A DNA stretch of 64,000 nucleotides from positions 42,242 through 106,241 of the forward strand of contig CAZIOH010000009.1 of NCBI GenBank assembly GCA_964540815.1, written 5' to 3'. Position 1 is the stretch's first letter. The number at the start of each line of letters is the position of its first letter. The translations under genes and the position numbers were made by a program. This DNA comes from CAZIOH01 sp964540815 (lineage in GTDB: Bacteria > Myxococcota_A > Polyangia > Fen-1088). This document shows positions 57,206 through 64,000 of the stretch, piece by piece. The notes below the pieces were generated by a model, which was not told the DNA's origin, ran no database searches, and worked only from the letters and a program-made list of their open reading frames with translations.

Positions 57206-60145
57206 TCAGAAGGTGAGGTTCCCCGAGGCCAGCAGGGACCGCCCGGTGATGGGGATCGAGCGCTGGCGGAACTCGGCGCTGACCGGGTAGCTCGCCCTCG
57301 AGTCGAACGCGTTGTAGACGCCCACGTTGTAGTTGAGCCCCCAGCGCGCCTCGGTGCCGGAGAAGACGAAGTCCCAGAGCAGGGCCGACGGCGTGTATCC
57401 CTGCACCGCGCCGAGATCGGGCGAATCGACCCGATCGTAGCGTCCCTGCTCCAGCGACACGCGGGTCATGAGCATGAGCGCCCGCGACAGGATGGGGACC
57501 GCGCCACGCAGCGACGCCAGCTGGGTCGGAGCGTTGGGGACCTGCCTGAAATCGGGCGAGCGATCCAGCGCCAGGAGGCTCCCGAGGGAGCTGCTCGCCA
57601 GGTAGACCGTGCGCTGAAGCGAGTACGACGCGGACACCATCCACCCCTCCTTCCAGTCGCGCCGGAGCTCGAGCTCCCCGCCCATGGTCCCCACCGGGGT
57701 GGTGGTGTTGGCGTTCTGGATCGTCGCCGTCCCGTCCATCGCCGGCGGCCCGTCCTGCAGCGAGATGAGATCCTTGATGTAGTTGGTGAAGACCGCGACC
57801 GTACCCGTCACCGTCTGGGAGAAGCGGTGCGACCACTCGATCTCGCCCGAGTAGATGTTCTCGGGGTGGAGGTTCGGGGCGGGCACCTGTCCGACCCCGG
57901 CGTAGTAGAGCTCGTAGATGCTCGGGGCCCGGAAGGCCTTGCCGAAGATGACCTTCACGTTGCCACCCTCGTAGGGACGGACGATCACCGCCAGCCGGGG
58001 ATTGAACGATGCCCCGAAGGTCGAGTAGTAGTCGAGGCGCCCACCGGCCGAGAGCTTGAGCGAATCGAAGGGCCGCAGGTCGACGCTGCCGTAGACGGCC
58101 CCCAGCACGAAGTGGCGGGTGTCGTCGAGGAGGGAGCCGTCGGTCTCGGTGCCGTCGGTCTGGTGGGCTTGCGGGTGATCCTGGACCTCGCCGCCCAGGC
58201 TGGCGCTGAAGTGCTCGCTCGGGGTGATGACGAAGCGCTGCTCCGCCCCCACCCAGGGGCTGTCGTAGTTGTTGTACTCGATCCCGCCGTCGCCGGGCGA
58301 CCGGGCGAACTCCCCCCGGTAGCGGTAGTAGTTCGCGTGCAGGCGGGTGAGGGAGGTGACCGCGCTCCCGAGCTGCGGCTCGAAGCGGGCCTCGAGGAAG
58401 GCCCGGGTGTCCGCCTGGTGGGTTCTTCCGTCCCCGAAGAGGGTCTCGAACTGTCCGGTCGGCAGCCGCTTGTCGTGTTGATGGAAGGACCAGGTGAGCG
58501 AGAGTGCCCGCCACCAGGCCTTGCCCGAGAGGGTCGCGAACTTGGCTCCGTCGACCCCGCGGGCGTTGCCGGCCACGGTCGCTGGACCGTCGGCCACATA
58601 CTCGGGGAAGAAGAAGTTCCGCCCGGCGCTCTGCCCGCCCGAGATGGAGGCCCAGATGCCCACGCTCGGATCGGGTTGATAGGTGATCCGCGCCCGCGCC
58701 CGCGCCAGCCCGTCGCTGGCGACCGAGATGCCGAGCTCCCGCCCGGTCGGAACCTCCTTCGAGCGGGTCACGATGTTGACCACCCCGGAGAAGGCGCTGG
58801 TCCCGTAGACCACCGAGCCGGGACCGCGCACCACCTCGATGCGATCGATGTCCTCCAGATCCGAGCGCAGATCGCTGCCCACATACGAGGACCAGACCCA
58901 ATCGTCGTTGAGCGGGACGCCGTCGAGCGTGATCAGCACGCGATTGCCATAGGATCCGAGCCGCGAGAACCCCCGGAAGCCGATCGACTGGTACCCTCGG
59001 TCGTCCGACAGGAAGATTCCCCGGGTCCCGCGCAGCGCCTCGGCCAGGGTCGGGTAGCGCATCGCCCGCAGCTCCTGGCTGCTGATGAGCGAGACCGACG
59101 CCGGGGCGTCTTCCACCGACTCGGCCATGCGCGAGGCGGCCTCGACCGAGTCGCTGGACAGGAGCTCGACCGAGACCTGGGTCTGCAGGTTGGCCCGGAT
59201 CTCGACCTTGCGCTCGACCGGCCGGAAACCGTGCAGGTCCACCCGCACCCGGTGCTGGCCCACCGGGATCGCCAGGATCGCCGGGGTGAATCCCTGGGTC
59301 GCCCCGTCGATCTCGATGGTGGCTCCGCGCTCGTCCGAGTTCACCACCAGGGAGCCGGTCTCCGCCACCAGCTCGGGCTGGAGCTCGGACACCTTCTCGG
59401 CCTCCACCATCACGGGGGACCGCACCGTGCGGAATCCGGGCTTGCTGAGGATGATGGTGTGTTGCCCGGGCGGCACCTGCAGATCGCAGGGGGCGACGCA
59501 GCTCTCGCCGGCGTTGTCGGCATCCAGGCGCACCGACGCGCCGCCGCCGCCCGAGATGCGGACCGTCCCCACGATGCGACGGAGCCGGAGCGAGACGTTG
59601 CGCTCCCGGCCGATCACCACCTCGATCGGCTCGCTGGTGGCGTCCTCGAATCCGTCGAGCTCGGCGATGACCCGATACTTGGTGGGCGGCAACGCCATGC
59701 TCTGCGGCGCCGAGCCCCGCTCTCCCAGATCCTTGCGATCGAGGTAGATCCGCGCCCCCGGCGGGTCGGTCACGATCCGCAGGATCGCCACCCGGGGCGA
59801 GATCCGGGCCAGGGCCTCCCGGATACGCTGGCTGGCCCCGGCGTCGGTCTCGCCCTCGAGGGCCCGCGAGTAGTAGCGGTGCGCCTCCGGGAACTGCCGC
59901 AGCTGCTCGTAGCAGCGCGCGATGTTGAAGAGCACGTTGCGGTTGCGGGCGAGGCGGTTCGAGGCCAAGAAGTGCGCGAGGGCATGCTCGAAGTCCCGCG
60001 CCTCGTAGCGCTCGGCCCCGAGCCCGAACTCGACGTCGGCCTCGTCCGCGACGTCGGTGGCGCGCGCGTCGGCGGAGAGGATGGAAAAGCAAGTCAGAAG
60101 GGTGAGGAAGCCAAGACCTTTACGAATCGATGCGGAGCTAGACAA
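57206..60145 (-). CDS. TPR-PEGA-TonB-type outer-membrane receptor
   Basis: About 979 residues from a TTG at 60145, chosen because TTGGGAG lies six bases upstream and a signal peptide follows at once (SIRKGLGFLTLLTCFSILSA). Residues ~30-100 form TPR-like helices (VEFGLGAERYEARDFEHALA, VLFNIARCYEQLRQFPEAHR). Three PEGA-like beta domains (~105-340: DPPGARIYLDRKDLGERG, CVAPCDLQVPPGQHTIILSK, GATIEIDGATQGFTP) precede the plug (ESVEDAPASVSLISSQELRA, VLITLDGVPLNDDWVWSSYV, RIEVVRGPGSVVYGTSAFSG) and a barrel. A TPR+PEGA extension before the plug is unusual. It is followed by a small lipoprotein and preceded by a Ser/Thr kinase, all on one strand. Confidence 0.88.
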   Translation of the reverse strand: MSSSASIRKGLGFLTLLTCFSILSADARATDVADEADVEFGLGAERYEARDFEHALAHFLASNRLARNRNVLFNIARCYEQLRQFPEAHRYYSRALEGETDAGASQRIREALARISPRVAILRIVTDPPGARIYLDRKDLGERGSAPQSMALPPTKYRVIAELDGFEDATSEPIEVVIGRERNVSLRLRRIVGTVRISGGGGASVRLDADNAGESCVAPCDLQVPPGQHTIILSKPGFRTVRSPVMVEAEKVSELQPELVAETGSLVVNSDERGATIEIDGATQGFTPAILAIPVGQHRVRVDLHGFRPVERKVEIRANLQTQVSVELLSSDSVEAASRMAESVEDAPASVSLISSQELRAMRYPTLAEALRGTRGIFLSDDRGYQSIGFRGFSRLGSYGNRVLITLDGVPLNDDWVWSSYVGSDLRSDLEDIDRIEVVRGPGSVVYGTSAFSGVVNIVTRSKEVPTGRELGISVASDGLARARARITYQPDPSVGIWASISGGQSAGRNFFFPEYVADGPATVAGNARGVDGAKFATLSGKAWWRALSLTWSFHQHDKRLPTGQFETLFGDGRTHQADTRAFLEARFEPQLGSAVTSLTRLHANYYRYRGEFARSPGDGGIEYNNYDSPWVGAEQRFVITPSEHFSASLGGEVQDHPQAHQTDGTETDGSLLDDTRHFVLGAVYGSVDLRPFDSLKLSAGGRLDYYSTFGASFNPRLAVIVRPYEGGNVKVIFGKAFRAPSIYELYYAGVGQVPAPNLHPENIYSGEIEWSHRFSQTVTGTVAVFTNYIKDLISLQDGPPAMDGTATIQNANTTTPVGTMGGELELRRDWKEGWMVSASYSLQRTVYLASSSLGSLLALDRSPDFRQVPNAPTQLASLRGAVPILSRALMLMTRVSLEQGRYDRVDSPDLGAVQGYTPSALLWDFVFSGTEARWGLNYNVGVYNAFDSRASYPVSAEFRQRSIPITGRSLLASGNLTF

Positions 60146-60233
60146 AGCGGATCTCCCAAGGGGGGTACCGGAAAGGGGTGGAGGGTGGAGGGTGGATGAT
60201 GGAGGTGACCTGGACGAAGAACGCAGCCGCCCT

Positions 60234-62072
60234 TCAGCGACGGGTGCGAATCTCGAGTGCTGGACCTCCACCGTGTCTTGGAGCCGGGGCGACTCCGGAT
60301 TCTGGCGAGGTGTCGACCGGCGTCTCCGCGGTCGTCGTCGGGCGCTCCAGCGCGACGGAGGCCGCGGCCGCCCGCTTGGAGAGGGGGCGACGCGGGCGAT
60401 CCCTTCCGCCACGCCCGAGCACCGAGAGCGTGGCCGAGGCCGAGACCGCGATCTTCGAGTCCCCTTGATCCAGCGTGAACGGGGCATATCCATCCCGCTT
60501 GAGCAGGAAGCGCCGTGGTCCCACCGACACCGAACGCCGGTCGATGGTCACGACCATCGGGGTCGAGCCGATGGGCTTGCCCCCTTCGATCACCGTCGCA
60601 TCCGGCGGGGTCGAGTCGATGCTGAGGGTGAAGGAGGTGGGTTCGGCGCTGGCCCCACCGACGCGGTCGGGGGTCGGGGTGTGCATCACCGCCATGGTCT
60701 GCATTCCCCGGGGCACCTGCGGGGTGGTCGCGGTGCTCGGCGCCGGCTGAAGGGGTGGGCTGCCCGGACGCTGGGGGTGGGAGCCCCCGAGCGTCACCCA
60801 CAAGCCGACGATCACCACCACCAGGAGCGCGGCCAGCGCCGGGAAGACCATGCTGCGACGCGGGGGTGAGATCTGTGGGGGCAAGAGCGGCGCCACCACC
60901 GGCAAGAGCGGCAACGCAGGCACCGTCGCCGGGGTCAGATCCACCCCCATCGCCCCCGGGCCGGCCTCCGCGAGCTGGTCCCAATCCGTGCGGTGCCCGA
61001 TGCGCTCATCCATCGAGCGGCCGAGCGCGCCCGCTGAGGTCGCGAGGCCGCTCGGGCCGTTCGGCTGGTCGAGCCGCAGCGGGAGCGGCGGCAACGCGCT
61101 TATCCCCTGGAGGGTCGGCCCGGCGACGCTGATGGTACCGAAGACCTCCTCCTCGATGGCCGCCAGCTGGCCCAGAAACTCCTCGATCGTCGGGCGGTTC
61201 CTGGGGTGCTTCTCGAGCAGGGACTTCACCAACCGCGACAGGGACTCGGGGAAGAACTGATCGGGGCACACGTCCGAGAGAGCGGGCGGCGACACCGAGC
61301 AGTGGGCGATCAGGACCTCGACCTCGGTCTTGCCCTCGAAGGGCAGCCGCCCGGTCAAGGCCTGGAACAGGATCACGCCGAGCCCGTAGAGATCGGTCCG
61401 AAGCTCGACCTGCTCGCTGCGGATCTGCTCGGGGGACATGTAGCGGGGGCTCCCGAGGAGGAGCCCGACCCGGGTCATCTCCTCGCTGTCGCTGTTGACC
61501 GGGATCTCCGCGCGCGCCGAGATGATCTTCCCGATGCCGAAGTCGACCAGCTTGACGATGTCGTTCTTGTCGTCCTCGGGGACCAGCATGATGTTCGACG
61601 GCTTCAGGTCCCGGTGGATGAAGCCCCGTCGGTGGGCCTCGCGCAGCCCGCGGCCAATCTGCCGCGCCAGTCGGATGCTGTCCTGGATGTTCATCCGGCC
61701 CGCGCGGCGAAACCGCTTGGCCAGCGTCTCGCCGCGCAGGTACTCCATCGCCATGAAGTAGTGCTCCTCGGAGAGATCCGTGATGGGCCCGTAGTCGAGG
61801 AGGGTGACGATGTTCGGGTGCTGGAGCTGGGCCAGGATGCTGGCCTCGCGAAGGAAGCGCCGACGGAAGTCCTCCTCCGAGCCGGCGTCCACGCAGCGAA
61901 CCACCTTGATCGCGACCGGCCGGCTGAGGGGAACCTGGGTCGCGAAGTAGACGCTGGCCATGCCGCCGCGGGCGATGCGCCGGACGATGTGAAATCGCCC
62001 GTTCACCACGGTCCCAACGAGGGGGTCCTTGGCTGGGTCGTCGCGACCTACATCTGCCTCTCCAGAGACCAT
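60234..62072 (-). CDS. Hanks-type Ser/Thr protein kinase with C-terminal PEGA domain
   Basis: 612 residues from the ATG at 62072 (CGGAG upstream); an ATG at 62135 would add 21. Kinase domain at ~27-300: glycine loop IARGGMASVYFA, Lys56 in VAIKVV, catalytic Asp155 in HRDLKPSN, DFG at 177-179, SPRYMSPEQ. A juxtamembrane Pro-rich region leads to one membrane helix (408-430), then a Pro/Thr linker and a PEGA domain (~475-550: SIDSTPPDATVIEGGKPIGS, RRFLLKRDGYAPF). All catalytic residues are present. The PEGA domain lies outside the membrane and may bind envelope components. The kinase is upstream of the TPR-PEGA receptor gene. Confidence 0.93.
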   Translation of the reverse strand: MVSGEADVGRDDPAKDPLVGTVVNGRFHIVRRIARGGMASVYFATQVPLSRPVAIKVVRCVDAGSEEDFRRRFLREASILAQLQHPNIVTLLDYGPITDLSEEHYFMAMEYLRGETLAKRFRRAGRMNIQDSIRLARQIGRGLREAHRRGFIHRDLKPSNIMLVPEDDKNDIVKLVDFGIGKIISARAEIPVNSDSEEMTRVGLLLGSPRYMSPEQIRSEQVELRTDLYGLGVILFQALTGRLPFEGKTEVEVLIAHCSVSPPALSDVCPDQFFPESLSRLVKSLLEKHPRNRPTIEEFLGQLAAIEEEVFGTISVAGPTLQGISALPPLPLRLDQPNGPSGLATSAGALGRSMDERIGHRTDWDQLAEAGPGAMGVDLTPATVPALPLLPVVAPLLPPQISPPRRSMVFPALAALLVVVIVGLWVTLGGSHPQRPGSPPLQPAPSTATTPQVPRGMQTMAVMHTPTPDRVGGASAEPTSFTLSIDSTPPDATVIEGGKPIGSTPMVVTIDRRSVSVGPRRFLLKRDGYAPFTLDQGDSKIAVSASATLSVLGRGGRDRPRRPLSKRAAAASVALERPTTTAETPVDTSPESGVAPAPRHGGGPALEIRTRR

Positions 62073-62632
62073 CTGACTCCGTTCCTCACGACCGCCTCCG
62101 AAACCAGGTGGGCTCTCGTTGGCAGACACCCGCATTGTGGACTACTTACGTCTCCCTACACAAGTGCTTTCGGCCCGAGGCTTCGGCTCGGAACAACACA
62201 CGATTTTTCCGGGCCTTTGGACCGCGACGGGTCCGCCCTCGGCCGAGGCCCAAGGGAGGTGGCGATCGCCCTGGAGGGTGGGATGTGGAAGTGGAATGGT
62301 GGAACGTGGAGAGGGTAGCCGCGGACGACAAAAATGGTCCACGACGTCGGTCGGCGGCCAGATCTGGGCATGGTCGGATCCGGCCTCAGGGAGCAAATGC
62401 CGACCCGGGCCGCCCTCCCGGTCGCTCATGTCCCGCCCCGGGAACTGGGCGTTGCCACCGGGAGCCACTGTGCCCGGCGGGCCCAGGGCAGCCCCCGCCC
62501 GACGGGCGCGTCTGGGCTCGGCGTGAGGCTGTGGATGGCCGGGTGAGCCCAGGGGGCGGGCGCTGGAGGATGGAAATATTCCCGGCCCCTTTCCTGCATA
62601 CCAGATTCACTCCGCCCCTGAAAGGACCGTGC
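62073..62632. other. Divergent non-coding region, kinase / receiver genes
   Basis: 560 bp between divergent genes, with several short overlapping frames but none with family resemblance. It must contain both promoters. Around 62130-62215 base composition is more AT-rich than elsewhere in the window. A purine-rich tract at 62272-62317 (GGAGGGTGG followed by GG-A/T words) resembles the tract at 60171-60209 on the other side of the kinase gene. A GC hairpin-like CCGAGGCTTCGGCTCGG lies near 62175-62191. Confidence 0.45.
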
Positions 62633-63073
62633 ATGGACGCGTCGACCACCCCCCCGAGCCCGCAGTCAGGAACCCGAGGTGCGTCGTCTCAGGGCGGCTT
62701 GGTCGTTGCTCGGGTCGCCATCGCCGACGACGATCCCGAGAGCGTCGAGCTGCTGGCCCACAGCCTGGCGAGCCCGACCACGGAGATCTCGAGAGCCAGC
62801 AGCGGCGCCGAGCTGGTCGTTCTCCTCGCGGAGCGGGGGCCGTTCGATCTGATCGTGACCGATGTCAACATGCCCTGGATGGAGGGCGTCGCGGTGATTC
62901 GCTCCGCGCGCAACTCGCAGATCCGCACGCCCGTCCTCATCATCACCGGCGTCGCGCGCCCCGATCTCGAGGCCACGGTGACCCGCCTCGGGAACGCCAG
63001 GCTCCTGCGCAAGCCCGTCGCGCTCGCGGAATTGCGCCAGGCCGTGGCCGAGCTCCTGGCGATGAACCGCTGA
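62633..63073 (+). CDS. Single-domain response regulator
   Basis: 146 residues from the ATG at 62633; the frame is open to 62108 but the upstream part looks random. After a ~25-residue Ser/Gly lead comes a receiver domain: VAIADDDPESVELL, phospho-acceptor Asp in LIVTDVNMPWMEG, Thr in LIITGVA and Lys in LLRKPVA. All four key residues are kept, so it should be phosphorylated. No output domain and no histidine kinase next to it; the kinase at 39399 or CheA could be partners, but this is a guess. Confidence 0.88.
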   Translation: MDASTTPPSPQSGTRGASSQGGLVVARVAIADDDPESVELLAHSLASPTTEISRASSGAELVVLLAERGPFDLIVTDVNMPWMEGVAVIRSARNSQIRTPVLIITGVARPDLEATVTRLGNARLLRKPVALAELRQAVAELLAMNR

Positions 63074-63146
63074 GCGCCCGGAGCGTGCGGGATCGAGGCA
63101 ATAGCGGCGCGGGCCGGTGAGGTCGGCGTGACGACGGGCCCGGTGC

Positions 63147-64000
63147 TCAAAAGAAGACGTGGGAGACCAGGCCGAAGATCGGGATGAGGATCGCGAACGA
63201 CCACAGGACGTAGCCGAAGAAGCCGGGCATGCGCACCCGGTGCTGCTCGGCGATGGCCTTGACCATGAAGTTCGGCCCGTTGCCGATGTACGTGACGGCG
63301 CCCATCATCACCGAGCCACAGGAGACGGCGACCAGCAGCTGCTGTCCGGTCGGATGCGCCGCAAGCCCGCCCAGATTTCCGGCGCTGAGCAGGCCCGCGC
63401 CCGCGTCGACCACCCCGGTCGCGAGCGAGGCAAACGTCAGGTAGGTCGGGGCGTTGTCGAGGACGCTCGACAGGGCCCCCGAGGCCCAGAAGAACTGCGC
63501 CGGGCGCACGATGCCCAGGCTGGCCCCGCGTTCGGCCAGGAACGAGAGCGCCGGGACCATGGTCAGGAACACCCCGACGAACACCACGGCCACCTCGATG
63601 ATCGGTCCCCAGCTGAAGCGATTTCGCTCGTGAACCTGGCGGGCCGTCGTGACGAAGGACAGAGCGCCGAACGCCACGGTCCCGAGGACCTGGACGGCCG
63701 ACCGCAGATACGAATCCCCGAAGAGCCGGTTGCCGTACGAGCCGATGGAGAACACGAAGGCCACGATCCCGAGCAACCAGACGAAGTTGAGGCCACCGTC
63801 GAGGTGCAAGGGGCCGTCGTCGTCCGCCGCGGCATCGAAGACCGGCAGCTGGGCTGGACGGGGACGCCGACGCTCGCGCAGCACGAGGTAGCGATCGATG
63901 ACCGAGAAGACCGCCAGCAGGATCCCGTTGACCATGGCCCACGCCGGCAAGAGGCGCAGGGTCCAGGTGAAGGGAACGCCCCGCAAGAAGCCCAGGAACA
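63147..64000 (-). CDS. NhaD/ion-transporter superfamily sodium:proton antiporter-like protein (5' end beyond window)
   Basis: The frame stays open through 64000, so the N-terminus is missing; about 284 residues are present with ~7 hydrophobic segments. Recognisable stretches are FLGFLRGVPFTWTLRLLPAW at the edge, a soluble loop, SSVLDNAPTYLTFASLA, and VMMGAVTYIGNGPNFMVKAI near the end, which matches the conserved GNxxN-type motif of the ion transporter superfamily (NhaD, ArsB, citrate transporters). Sodium/proton exchange is the likeliest role by family; the substrate cannot be set from this fragment. Confidence 0.75.
   Translation of the reverse strand, partial: FLGFLRGVPFTWTLRLLPAWAMVNGILLAVFSVIDRYLVLRERRRPRPAQLPVFDAAADDDGPLHLDGGLNFVWLLGIVAFVFSIGSYGNRLFGDSYLRSAVQVLGTVAFGALSFVTTARQVHERNRFSWGPIIEVAVVFVGVFLTMVPALSFLAERGASLGIVRPAQFFWASGALSSVLDNAPTYLTFASLATGVVDAGAGLLSAGNLGGLAAHPTGQQLLVAVSCGSVMMGAVTYIGNGPNFMVKAIAEQHRVRMPGFFGYVLWSFAILIPIFGLVSHVFF

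Noticed and set aside
57122..60199. A 1025-codon open frame on the plus strand
   Set aside because: It lies antisense to the PEGA-TonB receptor, shows no recognisable domain and has composition typical of a shadow frame.
1..64000. tRNA, rRNA or riboswitch genes
   Set aside because: Reading the intergenic gaps I found no cloverleaf, rRNA core sequence or recognisable riboswitch; a covariance-model search would be needed to exclude small RNAs.

Overview
The window reads as chromosomal DNA of a high-GC, Gram-negative bacterium of the phylum Myxococcota (deltaproteobacterial myxobacteria and relatives). The support is in the proteins: a matrixin-like protease ends in a MYXO-CTERM sorting signal; a fibro-slime protein carries six Myxococcus-type cysteine-rich (DUF4215) repeats; there is a DUF1592/DUF1552 pair, an FHA protein fused to a sigma54-activator-like AAA domain, and a Hanks-type kinase with a C-terminal PEGA domain. 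Many Gly/Ser/Thr-rich exported lipoproteins and TonB-type receptors show an outer membrane. I see no rRNA, tRNA, CRISPR array, transposase, integrase or phage gene. The genus cannot be fixed from this text.

Layout. 1-3107 (minus): two parvulin-type chaperone genes (the first cut by the window edge) and a rhomboid protease. 3294-10274: an exported HtrA-like/DsbA-like fusion with both active sites eroded, an ABC ATPase, an OmpA lipoprotein, an ankyrin protein, a BT1-type transporter coupled to a small zinc-ribbon protein, and the MYXO-CTERM metalloprotease. 10460-13827: the DUF1592-DUF1552 operon. 14276-18005: a translationally coupled operon of ECF sigma factor, membrane anti-sigma-like protein and exported caspase-like protease with surface repeats and a barrel-like C-terminus; this is the most unusual system here. 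18026-20102: dienelactone hydrolase and metallo-beta-lactamase-fold hydrolase. 20264-27265: a branched-chain-type binding protein, then a TonB receptor divergent from an operon of two solute-binding proteins and a membrane diguanylate cyclase, probably one sensing module. 27308-35267 (minus): a complete chemosensory operon cheY-cheW-mcp-cheA-cheR-cheB.

35268-35694 is a gene-free island of palindromic and hexameric repeats. After it come the fibro-slime protein, the FHA/AAA protein, a membrane CheA-like kinase, NDH-2, a double FKBP, an NHEJ-type ligase/polymerase pair (44682-47568), an alcohol dehydrogenase and SDR, a membrane-anchored MutS-like ATPase overlapping a pseudo-receiver, a GNAT acetyltransferase, a KirBac potassium channel, a SUMF1-like lipoprotein, an SGNH esterase lipoprotein, and a kinase / TPR-PEGA-TonB receptor / small lipoprotein cluster (62072-56815, minus). 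The window ends with a receiver protein and the 3' part of an ion-transporter gene.

A theme across the window is in-frame hexanucleotide repeats that build Ser/Thr/Ala/Leu stretches in signal-peptide regions or linkers, with the same kind of hexamer just downstream of some genes. A second theme is conserved folds that have lost catalytic residues: the HtrA/DsbA fusion, the FHA-AAA protein and the pseudo-receiver.
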